A DNA stretch of 64,000 bases, taken from contig MEHQ01000256.1 in the NCBI GenBank assembly GCA_008828725.1, positions 1-64,000 on the forward strand, read 5' to 3'. Positions 51,526-63,394 of this stretch are shown in pieces. Every line of letters begins with the position of its first letter. Position 1 is the first letter of the stretch. The notes under the pieces are model-generated. The model did no database searches, had not been told where the DNA came from, and saw nothing but the letters and a program-made list of their open reading frames with translations. Both the position numbers and the translations under genes were made by a program. The stretch is from Saccharina japonica (Eukaryota; Sar; Phaeophyceae; Laminariales; Laminariaceae).

Positions 51526-53245
51526 AGCAGGGCTGCGTTTTGGGTTGGACTCTGTGGCGGTTAGAGAGGTTGCGGTTGTTCTTTACAACGGGTGGTTCCG
51601 TGTTCAGTAATGTCATGTACGAGGTAGAGGTACTGTAGGTGCGTAATCTTTGCGCCAGGCTTAAATGAAGTTCACGATTTTGTGAAAGTGTTTCAGGTAG
51701 TGAATACCATTTGCTGTGCGATTAACATCAGAACCACGGGGGGATTAATAAGAGGCACGCTGGGGTTTAGTATCAATTTTCGGGACTTGAGACCGTGTGA
51801 CCCAAGGGTTATAGTCGAAACTCGTGTTAGGGTTTACGTAAGCAGACCTAAAAAAGTACCACACACACTCCTGTAGCCTCGTACAAGTACGCGAACCAAT
51901 ACTGGTACGGATTGTCGTGGGGGGGTGCCGGGAAAATCGTTTATTTGCACCCGTTGATGTATTTTACTTGACAACTCGTTGATATATACTTTGTGCCATA
52001 CTTCGTACACGCTTTGGTGGTGAAGGCCGTTGTGAGTGTGTTATTGACTGCATCGCACATGTGCCGGTTGTCTCTTCGGTGATGATTTGATGCGATTGTC
52101 GTTGAAGGTTGGGTTGCACGTTTGGTTTTTTTTTGTTGTTTTTGCTCTGAACATTCGAAGAGTGGAATTGAGTTTTGTATCGTCGAAAAAGGCGGTGTGT
52201 CAAGCGGTCAACATTGTCCCTATAACCCCCTACGACAACGAGGGGGGAAAGGGTGTCGATTTGTTTGTCGATTAGTTTAGATGGTGATCAATACTAGTTT
52301 GAGGGAACGCTTTGGGCATAGCAGGAGGGGGGGGCAACCAGTGCCCATGCATGTACCAAGGTGGCGAAAATGGTGTCTAGAGTGCTGAAATTGACTTGGT
52401 AAGACAAACGCAGCCACGCGGTAAATTTTGTTATTGTATAGATCGTAGTCTCGAAATATCGATCGGGGGAGGGGGAAGGAGGGAGAGATGCAGGGAGCGC
52501 TAGGTTTTGTGTTCGGGTGTTCTGTTCGCGATGTGAGTCAAGACAATGACTTCCAAATGTCTTTTTGTTTGTTTTTTTTAGCCGGACGAGTGAACGCGAG
52601 CATTACGAGTGAACGCGTGTGTTCACGTCAAATTTTGATTTTATACTATAATAATAGCAGTGGTGAAATAATGAAGTGATTCTGAAGTTTTGTGCCATAG
52701 GTTTACAGAATGAAGCGCTACATTTTCATACGACATTAGTGCTTTACGATAGGGGGAATATTGTTTTCCGGTAGATATAGCGAAGTGTTTGGGGTCTCCT
52801 TGATTTTGTCAAATAAGTCAAGAAGTGTGTTTGGGATTATAGAGCTGACGATGTGCTCCGGCCTTTATGTTTTGAACGTTTACTTTGCCCAGCAATAGGT
52901 AGATAGTATTTCGTGTTTTATTTCGCGCGAAGTTTTGACTGGAGCCGAGCGCCTTCCTGTACGTATTATAGTTTCTCGAATTTTGTAGTTTAACTTCACT
53001 TGTATTTGTATGTGCTGTTCGATTTTGTTTTTCTGGGGGGTACACATCCCCTCTTCGGGGACACGTATGCTACAATATTGATACGCGATGTACCAAGCGG
53101 GACGCTGTGTGCGCCAGGCCTTCTACGAGTGTGTCCAACGCCGGAATACAGGGTTTAACCTTGTTGATCCCGAGAGAGCGATCGACGTCATTTCAACTAT
53201 CTACCATTTACGAGCAGGGACAGAGAGCGTCAAGCAGAGTGCGGG
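51526..53245. other. non-genic stretch
   Basis: No gene or element recognised in about 1.7 kb. The longest frames (60-65 codons) have no supporting features. Confidence 0.4.
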
Positions 53246-53249
53246 TAGG

Positions 53250-55197
53250 GACGCATGCTACGATAGAGGTACACCTGCATCCAGTGCTGTTTGTTTTTAG
53301 CTTCTCATATGAAGACCGTTCATACCTCACCGAAAAATGTATTTTGAGGGATATAAAAGTGCTACCCGACGAACAATCTCACTATTTAAGGCCGGATCTT
53401 ATGCAGTAATATTTTGGTGATTATATTAATCTTTACGGAGGTTTCGGGGTATCTGGTCCCAAATATAATCAGATTTTATCAAAATCGCGTCTTATGGGGC
53501 CTGTTTGGTGGAAAAAATGTTCCTCCGAGATATTATCATCGATAAAATCTGACCAAATGGTTTTTTTTGGCTGCCCTTTTCAACCACTTGGTGATATTTT
53601 AGAAAGTGATTGAAAACGCTTTTGCACGAGACCTCGGAGGCATTCTATACTTTTGTATGGGTTATAGACTGTGGGTTCACGACGGATCACGGCGCTACGT
53701 GCTTGGCTACTCTTGAACACAGCTGGGACACAGCACTCGTGCATCGACCACCAGGGAGAGGGAAAGCATCAGCACCTTGGCCACCATCGCATGTGTTGTG
53801 GCCGCACAGCAGCAGCTAGCTGTGCCATGGCCAAAACAAACCATCAAAACAATCTAACGGCTTTTTTCTGACTACGACCGCTACAGCAGCTCATGCTCCG
53901 TGAGAGCGAGAGATCCTTGCTGGCCCACAGCGACTAGACAAGCCCTTACGCAGCTCCGCAGGAGGTTCCCAGTCCGTTCCCCGTCTTCGAAGACCTCGTG
54001 GTGAAGGTTGCTCGCCCAACCCGGCGTAGATCACTCGTTCGTGTCGTGGAGTTCAAAATCTCATCTCTGTTCTGATTTTCTTGGTTCCCCCATGAAATAA
54101 AACCAAAATCACGATAAGATGGCACACCGAAGAACGATGTGGTGGAATTTGTTGCCGGTGAAAAATCCGACTTCCTTCCGTTTTCAATCACAAAAATAAT
54201 ACTGCATAAGATCCGGCCTAAGAGTCTCTCTTCACACTTTTTAAACACACACGCATGTTACGGTAGAGGTACACCTGCATCCAGTGCAGTTTTTGTTTTA
54301 GCTTCTCAGATAAAGACCGCTCATACCTCACCGGAAAATGGATTTTGATGGATATAAACGTGCTACCCGACGAACAATCCCACGATTTAAGAGTACTCTC
54401 TTCAAACTTATTCAACACAGACGCATGCTACGATAGAGGTACACCTGCATCCAGTTCAGGTTGTTTTTAGCTTCTCATATGAAGACTGTTCATACCTCAC
54501 CGAAAAATGTATTTTGAGGGATATAAAAGTGCTACCCGACGAACAATCTCACGATTTAAGATTCTCTCTTCACACTTTTTAAACACTACGCATGTTACGG
54601 TAGAGGTACACCTGCATCCAGTGCAGTTTTGTTTTAGCTTATCAGATAAAGACCGTTCATACCTCACCGAACAATGGATTTTGAGGCATATAAAAGTGCT
54701 ACCCGACGAACAATCTCACTATTTCAGAGTACTCTGTTCAAACGTTTTCAACACAGACGCATGTTACGGTAGAGGTACACCTGCATCCAGTGCAGTTTTT
54801 TGTTTAGCTTCTCAGATGAAGACCGTTCATACCTCACCGAAAAATGGATTGTGAGGGATATAAAAGTGCTATGATACCCGACGAACAATCTAACGATTTG
54901 AGAGTACTCTCTTCAAACGTTTCCAACACAGACGCATGTTACGGTAGAGGTGCACAATGTTTGTCTTCAGGGTGGCCATCGTAGGAGCTCTGTACCGCGC
55001 CCAAAAACTGATTTTGGACAAAACTCAACATTGCTACGAGTAATCGATGAACAATCCCATGGTCCAAGTATACAATGAACAATATTGCAAAGACAAGTAT
55101 ACAATGAATGGAAGCCCGAAGATATCGGGTTGAGGAGCCCGACCACAATCTAAACAAAATTCACACGAAAAGTTCTACCTCTATCGTAGCACGCGTC
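53250..55197 (+). repeat. tandem array derived from family A, with one nested insertion
   Basis: Units start with the family A end GACGCATGYTACGGTAGAGG at 53,250, 54,249, 54,420, 54,587, 54,756 and 54,931. Spacing after the insertion is 167-175 bp. Each unit keeps only the left two-thirds of the element (ACACCTGCATCCAGTGCAGT, CATACCTCACCGAAAAAT, AAGTGCTACCCGACGAACAA). Only the last (54,931-55,197) has the right end, ACCTCTATCGTAGCACGCGTC, and it is flanked by CACA on both sides. The first unit is split by a Harbinger-like element. Confidence 0.8.
53390..54218. mobile_element. family D Harbinger-like element inserted in the array
   Basis: 829 bp between TAA at 53,387-53,389 and 54,219-54,221. 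Ends GGCCGGATCTTATGCAGTA and complement TACTGCATAAGATCCGGCC. It has no recognisable transposase. It interrupts one family A unit, whose sequence resumes after it. Confidence 0.8.
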
Positions 55198-55300
55198 CAC
55201 AACAATAACGTTGTTGTGTTAAGGCGATGTTCATACAACAGATCATTCAAAAAACGTTTCAGCCAGAACGTGGTATCTCTATCATATCGTAGCACGGGTG
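55198..55300 (+). mobile_element. right-end fragment of family A
   Basis: GTTAAGGCGATGTTCATACA, ATCATTCAAAAAACGTTTCA and CGTAGCACGGG resemble the last third of family A. Confidence 0.45.
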
Positions 55301-55304
55301 GGTT

Positions 55305-55855
55305 ATGGAAACGTTTAGTCTCCGTGCCGTGCGACATACACTTGAAATGTAACTCCGACTTCAATTTGAGCCTTCCCTTAACCACGCGGTGGCCGTCGTC
55401 ATGTTCGACACAACAAGCGGGGCACCTCGCAGCTGGGAGTATGGCAACCAAAGAAGTAGCAGGTATAGTTTTATACTATCGTCTCAGTATTCGGTAGTAG
55501 TGGTAGTAACAGCAGTTCAATACTATACCTATTACTATTAATAGCAGCGTTTCTTTTCAGTGTAAATGCAGCCACGTCATTGTGTTAGTATTTATCAGGA
55601 ACAGCAGCGAGCAGAAGTGCTTGGTCGTGGGTGTACGTCGCGCGCAGGACCGGGTGACAACGGAAACGTCGGTGTGGCAGCGGCCGAGGTGTCGTGCACG
55701 ACAGGCATTGGTATTTTGTGTGACCAGTTCTATTGTACTATTAATATATGTGCTGACATAACTGGCGTATTTATGCATCAGATTTGTGGGCGTTCGATAC
55801 ACTCTTCTCGTCGAGTCCCCCTCCTACCGACTACTCTCTTCTGCGACGTCCATAG
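55305..55855. other. non-genic stretch
   Basis: No gene or element recognised. CTATTACTATTAATAGCAGC is at about 55,532. Confidence 0.35.
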
Positions 55856-55858
55856 AGT

Positions 55859-56095
55859 AATCCCACGGTAGGGGCGCAGCAGAATTTTCTGAGCTCGTCA
55901 CATGAGGACCTAATTATCTCACCCGAAACATTACCCCGGAAACATTCGTTCGCGCGGCCCGGCCAAACCTTCCAATGCGGTAGTCCAAAAACAAATATAC
56001 CAGTAAAATAATACTAGCTTCCGGTGGTTATTCACGTGAGGAGCTAAACCGGCCAGAAACTCTTGAGCCAAAACATGGTACCCCTACCGTGGGAT
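55859..56095. mobile_element. family A/C-related inverted-repeat element
   Basis: Ends AATCCCACGGTAGGGG and complement CCCCTACCGTGGGATT. Inside, TTTTCTGAGCTCGTCACATG resembles family A. 237 bp. No matching flank. Confidence 0.6.
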
Positions 56096-56099
56096 TGCG

Positions 56100-57235
56100 C
56101 CATACCTGGTGATACTTCGTTCTGTCGGCTACGTTGCTTATTCTTCGCCGATTTCAAGATATTGCCGTCAACCCCTTGATAATATACGCTGGCGCGTTTG
56201 GCAATGTATCGCCCTAGCCAACAGCAGTACCTACCTGCCTACATACTGCTGTTGATCATCAGTTGCCGGCATACGACCTACCTTGTACGATATACACATC
56301 ATAGTTGTATACGTACATAGACAACGTGTCTGGCACAGGGTCGGCACAGGGCAATCTTCACTTCAACGGGCAAAGCGCGTACTTCTGATATACTCCTCAG
56401 CGTCGCGAACAGGCGGTTCGACATGTTATGTGAGACGTTCTGACCCGGGTGGACTCCTGGCAATCATGGCAGCTCCTAATTTGACCACCCCCCTGCTAAT
56501 TGGAATGTTGTACTTCGTAGCTACAGCAGACGGGCAGCCGAGACAGACGACACGAGGCAATTGGTGACGGATCAAACACAACGGCAAACTAACTGGTAGA
56601 TGCAAATATATTTACCCTTTTGTCCTCGGGGGCTGAGAGACCACGTTTCCTAACAGTCTGCCAACTCTTTAACCGACTGATGATATCAAATATCCGCGAG
56701 AAAACATGTCGCGTAGTCGCGAGACTCCGCGGGCTCGGCCGGTTGCCCCCCGCCGGAATAGGAACCGGAGCCCGGGCCCCGGGACACGTCGCGTGCGTAG
56801 AGGCCTCGATGCTCGAAGATCGAAACGGAAACCGGAGAGTTCACTGCACCGGGTCGAAGTCCTCAAATCTGAATACATTTGACCACTTGATCAAGAAAAC
56901 GAAAAGGTAACGTTGGAGACCGAAATAAGTCCCTGAATACATTTGATTATTGATGACGACTGATCGATTCAAGATGACGTTGATGACCATCGACCACGAG
57001 GTACTATCACCAACAAACGATGAGGTCTTCGCTCGCCTCGGTGTGTGCTACTGTAGCTTGGATCGCAAGAAACAGAATAGCAGCCCAGCCGGGTTTATTG
57101 CTGTAGGCAGATTCATATATACCGCTCGGAATACTACGTACGCACAAAGTGAGAGAGAGCCAAACAACGTTTGCATAGATAGGTCGTCAGAGTCCGAGTC
57201 CAGGTCGTGGAGACTTCATCGTGGACTCGTAAGTC
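56100..57235. other. non-genic stretch
   Basis: Open frames at 56,283-56,567 and 56,620-56,910 have no recognisable domain. I do not support a gene. Confidence 0.35.
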
Positions 57236-57239
57236 CGAG

Positions 57240-57710
57240 TTGTTGTGAAGTATTGAGTCACCAGGGTACCACAAGTCCAAAAGCCTTAGTCCTCGCGAGC
57301 CCCCCGGATAGAAGAAGCTGGAATGATTGATTCCTCGCGAGTGGTGAAGGTAGCAGAAGCTGGAATGATTCGAGATCCCAGGGTACCAGAAGCTGAGCAG
57401 ACTGAGTCCTCGTGAGTCCTAAGACTACCTAACACGTTGCCACAACTGAGTTGTCGCGAGTACCGAGATAACGAGTCAAACATAACGAACACATGCTTTT
57501 CGTGTATCGTATGTTCGCTTTCCAAAACACACGGCCAAGGTCGTCTGGGTACCGCGAACAGCCATCGGGACTCAGTCATTTCCTTACAAGCCCGGGTCAT
57601 TTGGAAGTACTAAGTCCCTAGGATACCAGAAGTTGAAAGGACTGAGTCCTCGCGAGTCCGTAATGTATGGAATGCTGGAATGACTGGTACTCGGAGGTAC
57701 TGGTACCCTC
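57240..57710. repeat. degenerate short repeats (GTCCTCGCGAGT, AGAAGCTGGAATGA)
   Basis: CTCGCGAG, GGTACCAGAAGCTG and GCTGGAATGATT words recur six or more times with irregular spacing: a decayed minisatellite. Confidence 0.5.
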
Positions 57711-59150
57711 ATCACCTGTAAAGTGCTGCATTGCGGGTGCGGATGCAACTCAGGCCATGGGCTGTGACGGGTGAGTGATTGATATCAACTACGTCCCGTG
57801 TAACACGCGTACGACTCCACCCACCCTCGGAGTCATTGAAGAGCCTCCAGAACAAGGGAGGCGCACACAACAAAAATAATGGTTTCGGAACGAGCGCGTC
57901 GAGATATTGGCATGGAGGGATACTTGTACATGGCGAGCACGGTGACCGAGACAACAACGAAGGCGAAAACGACAGATGCACGCGCAATGGACGAAGCGGG
58001 GTCGCTAGCGCTCCGAGGTTTGCGAGCCACGTCGGCCGAGAGACCAACGAAGGCGAGAACGACAGGCGCACGCTAAAAGGGCATAAGGGGGTTCGGAAAC
58101 TCTTTGAGGCTTCGGAGCTTTCCGGGTGGGGCGGCGAATCGACAGTCCCGATGGTCATCACAGAAGAGTACGGGCGAGGTCAACGGTTTTTTCGGCAACA
58201 TACTAAGATTATATCCTTCTACCGGTGCGCAGCGCGACATGTAAACTTGAACTCGATGATCGATCCGGATGACGAAATAGTCTTGACGACAGAGTATGAT
58301 CGGACGCACGAGTTGGAAGGGATTCCTACATGAATCATGAGCGGCAACATCATCAACCAAACAAGGATTGGGCTGCAAGCCAGGCCGCTGGTTGTGACGC
58401 TGCTCGACATGGAGTGCGATTCTCGTCCGGTTCTGAACGCACGATAGTTGAGAGCTACAGCGTTCGTCGCGCTGGAGAAGTTCGGAATCGAGACCAACGG
58501 TTTCATCATCCCGTTTCAGCCAGAAGAGTGGTTCTGCCACACGTAAACGTTCAACATTGAGCTAGAAGAATTACGCGTGGTACTGCATGAGGGTTAAGAC
58601 GAGAGCCTATGGATCAAGGCCAGGAGTCCGGAGATCCTTTGTCAAGCGTAACCTCCGCAGATAGAGGTGCCTGTGTGCGCTACAAATGATTTGCCAGTAG
58701 GAACCACGTAATATATACTAGGGAACAGCAGGCTCCCGCAATTTCTTTCTGGCTGGCTAGTGTTTCCCGCGGCGCACGTCTGGCGAAGGAAAACACTGCA
58801 CCCAGCGCTCAAAATAGGGACCCCATATATATGACGATGTTCATGGCACGCAAGCGACACATTCAACGCCTCAGCAACATCGGCACATAGTTTGTATGCG
58901 TACCGAAACTCGAACCAAGACGCTAGAGGACAATTTCTGGGAGGGCATGCTATGCGAGTACCTCCAGGACAATAATTTGCACGGCTTTAGCTACACAGCA
59001 CGATAACAGCCGGTGGTAGGGAGAAGGAAGGCGGTGTTGATCGACACACCGTCGAAGGTGGTGTGTCAGCAAACTAACAAGCCGAGCAACGTCGACAAGA
59101 TGGACGACGACGGAATCATAAGTTTTCACGACGGGTCAACGGACAACGAC

Positions 59151-59414
59151 ATGCTACGGTAGGGGGGGTCATGTATAGGTGCGTACTTTCCACCTGCACA
59201 GAGCCACTCGGCCGAGTGACTGCTTTACTGCGTTGTACTCATAACCTGTTTGTTTTTGTTGTTTATATGCAACCACCATTGGAAGTTTTGTTGTTTATAT
59301 AACGCGATCAAAATATTATTAGTTCCAATTTGCAGCTAGATTGGGAGCCACTCGTCCGAGTGGCCAAAACCCGGTGGTAGTGAAAATATGAGTACTCCCC
59401 CTATCGTAGCAGCA
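59151..59414. mobile_element. family C element, reverse copy
   Basis: CATGCTACGGTAGGGGGGTC at the left and CCCCCTATCGTAGCAG at the right, with GCCACTCGGCCGAGTGACTG and GCCACTCGTCCGAGTGGCC inside. Confidence 0.7.
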
Positions 59415-60433
59415 GTCTTTAGAAATAATGTGACGCACGACCATACCGTCCCCATCCTGCTCATGAAATCTCGCGACGGGACGCGATACATGAGATCTTG
59501 AAACAAATAAATGGTTGTGACTAAAGCGGGTATGATGGTTGTGACTAAAGCGACACCAGGATGACTACTGTAGCGGAGTACACCTTCGCGGCCAATCAAT
59601 AATTTTCGACGGCGGCGGCGGACAGCAGAAAACAGCTAGTGATGAAAGCGTGTCGCAAGGAGGACCCGCCCAAGGGTTGACCTCCAACTTCGGGGAGCGG
59701 AACCTCAGAACCAGGTGACTTCAGTAGTGACAACACGCAGGAGAAGGGCTGCTGCGGCGCTTGAAACAACAACCGCGCTTCACGGACCACAACAGCGCCT
59801 CCTTTACGCCCACACCGTAGTGCAGGAAATGGCGCGCAACATGGAAGTGCTGACGTACACAGAGAATGCTTGCGCCACGAGTAACGCGTAACTCCAACGT
59901 TTGAAGCCGCAGGATGATACGTGCATAGTTTCAAGGACGTGATGGCGCCATCGGAAGCCTTTTGTTTGAAATCAGCCCCGAACAAGAAATTCGATTGTCT
60001 ACGAGCCCACAAGGTCTACGAAATCGACGTCATCACGTCTATACGGACCGCGCAGAAGGCGATCAGCTCGCTCCGGGTCTACAAGGCCTTGACGGACAAA
60101 TCCTTCGCGGAGTACTTGGCCGTGCAGGCACAGGGGCAAACAAGAGTATCTGGAGATAGTTCCTCGTCACCTAGGAGGAATACCAGAGCACGGCTGGTAG
60201 AGTATGGCATGAAAGGCAGCCGGCGTTCATCCAAACGCTGTTCCTCATGCAACGGGAAGAGATGTTTCTGGACGTGGAGGGAAACGTACGAATGCAAGCA
60301 ATTTACCCCATCGCCATGTACGTGAGCTAGATCCTTCGATATAACATATCTTCCGCGATAAACAAAACGTAGAGGGGAACGTCCCAGCCGACAAAGGTGC
60401 GTATGTAAGCGACTAAGCCTCCAATTGGGCTCC

Positions 60434-60560
60434 TCGCTTGGGGGGGGGGGGGGGGGGTGTACTCGTATCGTGCACGGCACTAGTCGTATGACCATAGACC
60501 CTCGCATCCCTACAATGCCGGGACGGAGCATGTCGGGTTTTCACCAACCAGGCAGACGTT
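60434..60560. repeat. family L repeat with poly-G run
   Basis: After an 18-bp G run, GACCCTCGCATCCCTACAAT and GTTTTCACCAACCAGGCAGA match 35,698-35,800 closely. The preceding GTGTACTCGTATCGTGCACG is also shared. Confidence 0.65.
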
Positions 60561-61356
60561 GCTAGCACTAAGCGCGAAGCGCCGTGAGGTATTGGGCGAG
60601 TCGCATGGAGGGTGAGCTGCATCCTGCTAAGAACCGCCTCTGAGGCGGACTTGCATATGGACGACAGCCTCCAATGGTGGAGTTCAGCTTCACCTATACA
60701 ATAATCAAGGGGTTCACGCGCAACACGTACCCGGACGCTAAACGGGGGTAGCAACCCGGGAAACGGGTAGTCAACTTCATCGTACAACACAATGGCATAC
60801 AACGTCCCGGTGAGCCTCAAGGTAGGTATCCACGGGTTCACGGCACAGTCAGCTGTGGAGGCGGAGCTTGTGGCGGGAGAACTAGCAACAAGGGAGGCAG
60901 TGAGTCTCCCGGCCATGACGACGGAGCTGGGCTTCCGGCAGAACTACATGCTTACTTCGACAGAGCCACACGAACCCGCAGCACCATCCAGGTAAACCAT
61001 ACCCGTGCCAGTATATAGTGATTTGTGCTTCATATTATTCCGGCTGCGGTATTTTAGTATATCCCTGATACTGTTATTACGGAGGGCCATAGTAAAAAGG
61101 CAGGGTCTACTATACACACAATAAAACATACTGAAGTATTACTATTTCTATTTTTATTTACTGACATTGTTCGGTTCTATTTACTATGGTCCTCGGTATT
61201 ACTAACATGTGCCTGAGGTACCCTTTCCCCACGTCGAAAATAAACGAAAACAGCTGGAACCTAGAAGCATGATCAACAGCATTTTAGTGGTATGCGGTGG
61301 CTCCGTAATAGACAGTACAGGCTGGTTCAAGTATAACGCCGAAAATGTATTCAGTG

Positions 61357-61627
61357 GCCAATGCCTACGCCGTGTTTTGGAGATAGACCCTGAAAGTTGG
61401 CACACGTGTTTTATGCGCCTTACCCGAGACTTTAACGGATTTGTTTTCTCCGCCAGATATTGTTCGTTTTGTATTTTTTTGGGAAATTTGGGTCTTAAAA
61501 GATCGAACATTTCCCGCGAGAAAAACAAAACAAAAACAAAACCCCATTCGTAAAAAGCTCGGGTAGGGCGCATAAAACACGCGCACTAATTTTCAGGGTC
61601 TATCTCGAAAACACAGCGTAGGCATTT
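61357..61627. mobile_element. foldback MITE with terminal inverted repeats of about 75 bp
   Basis: CCAATGCCTACGCCGTGTTT and GAGATAGACCCTGAAA on the left pair with TTTCAGGGTCTATCTC and ACACAGCGTAGGCATTTGG on the right. GTTTTATGCGCCTTACCCGA also has its complement. About 270 bp; family unknown. Target duplication is not clear. Confidence 0.7.
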
Positions 61628-61639
61628 GGACTTTTGTGC

Positions 61640-62060
61640 GGTAAAAGTGCAAAAATAGTCGTTGCCTCGTAGTTACTAAGCTTCAGTATGTAATCGATTT
61701 TGGGCGTTACATATGACTTAATATGGTCATACGCAGTCAGATCTTCAAATATTAGCGTGAAACTTTGTACAAACATGCCTTCGACCACCTGGAAGCCGCT
61801 TGTTCATAAAACAAAATGGGGAGAAAGCATGTTTTCCTACGTAAACGCCTGACTATTGTTGACCACTTTGAAGGCCTGTGATTGGTCGGGCCACATTTCC
61901 ATCGGTAGCGTCAGTTCTAGGTCTTTGAACAAGAAACTGGCGATGTCACCCTCTTCTACTGTTCATGGCGGTCAGTATGATACGAAATATGTGACATTGG
62001 AGTTGCTATTGCATGCGGCATTCGTGACTGACGATTTTTTTGGTGATATGCCTGAACCAG
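61640..62060. other. non-genic stretch
   Basis: Nothing recognised. Confidence 0.35.
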
Positions 62061-62064
62061 CTCG

Positions 62065-62163
62065 TAGCAGTAGTAGCAGTAGCAGTATTATTAGCAGTTT
62101 ATTGTTGTTAGTAGTAGTAGCAGTAGTAGCAGTAGTAGTGGTAGCAATGGGAGTAGCAGCAGC

Positions 62164-62195
<32 letters not shown>

Positions 62196-62230
62196 CAGTA
62201 AGAGTACAAAGTAGTAGCAGTGCAGGAGTA
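62065..62230. repeat. AGT/AGC trinucleotide repeat
   Basis: Imperfect GTAGTAGTAGCAGTAG repetition. The Ser-, Val- and Thr-rich frames on either strand are artefacts of it. Confidence 0.9.
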
Positions 62231-62289
62231 CATTTGTTCCCTTCCAGTAGTAGAAGTGCAGTCACAGCTGTTTTCTTGTAGCAGGAACG

Positions 62290-63385
62290 CCGGCAGTGTT
62301 GTGTGAAAGGTGGAAGTCGTTCTTAAAATTAGATATCAACGAGGTCAGGCCGTGAGTATTAATAAACCCTTTACTTGAGTCTCCAAGCGCGTATGTATGC
62401 ACTCGTATCATGCATATTGTTCGTCATCTGAATGATACCTGCTACCTCCTATAATGGCTCCATAGATAGGGTACGCAATATCCCAAATACTATACCTCTA
62501 GCGACTCTTCCTTTCTGACCATAAAAATATATGAAAGTGCAGATTCCAGACTCTCGACGTCCGAGATGGTCATTTGCAAAGTATTCGCGCCTGCGTGTGT
62601 GAACTCGTATTATACACAATAATCGTCATCACTATTAGCCGCCCCCCCTCCGCGCGAGTGCGCGTCGTCGACGAGATAAGCTTCGGGGTCAGGGGCGGCG
62701 GGGTGGATGGTACGAAAACATGCTCAATAATCTGAAATTGGCCTAGAGTTATTCGGGGTCCGAGATTGAAACATTGAGGCCTGCTCGAAGGATTCTCGAT
62801 TTTGTTGATACCTGAATACTGGTCCGTTCGACATTAAAGTATATACTTCGTATATTTACTGTATATCTACTCAAGTTTGAAATTTTGATTTCGATTTACA
62901 AGACTACAAGACGTAGTCGCAGGGATATTTAGCTGGTGATATATTCTCGTTTTCAAAAAGGACACATCTACCTGCGATATGCGGCGGGGTTTTGTTTATG
63001 TAACTGGAATATGCGGCGGGATTTTGATATTCCCGGATAGGTTTAAGTGTAAATAGCATCCAGATACTGGGCCGAAGGGATGGAGTATCCTTCGCCCCCT
63101 TGACTTCACTTGGCTTCGGTCACTTCAGTATGGTGGTTTCTAATATACACCTTTGATAACATTTTGTCTCCTGCCTCATGGCACCCCGACGTCCGAGCAA
63201 CCGCTCCACGTAAGCGAGGCACCCCGCCGAGCACCCTCGTGCCTGGTTGTCCCAACAGTAGGTACCGTACGTACCACTCTATATAGGGCGACTCGCCGTA
63301 TATAGTCCCTAAAACAGAGGTAGAGTACTTATGTAGGGCGAGCGGTCACCTTAGTTTCGAGTAGACAAGACGGCGATACACAAAA
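62290..63385. other. non-genic stretch
   Basis: ATGCGGCGGGRTTTTG occurs twice (62,978 and 63,011). No gene is seen. Confidence 0.4.
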
Positions 63386-63394
63386 CAGTCTCAG

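Larger units (their letters stand above)
57780..60995 (+). mobile_element. old, heavily broken Ty1/copia-like fossil
   Basis: The right end (about 60,830-60,960) reads GFTAQSAVEAELVAGELATR, the RNase H signature of Ty1/copia pol. Upstream are scattered protein-like patches between about 57,780 and 60,330 with the same orientation and base composition, probably the rest of the element. It has many breaks. No LTRs were found. It is further interrupted by a family C element and a family L repeat. The age is clearly greater than that of the 4.8-17.1 kb element. Confidence 0.5.

Noticed and set aside
52087-52275. 62-codon frame with a hydrophobic start (signal-peptide-like)
   Set aside because: Short, isolated, with no downstream exon that joins in frame; not enough to call a gene.
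56283-57330. Frames of 94-126 codons between the A/C-type element and the copia-like fossil
   Set aside because: No recognisable motif and no consistent frame; left as non-genic.
61856-62281. 141-codon frame with Ser and Val runs
   Set aside because: Most of it is the AGT trinucleotide repeat; no conserved part.
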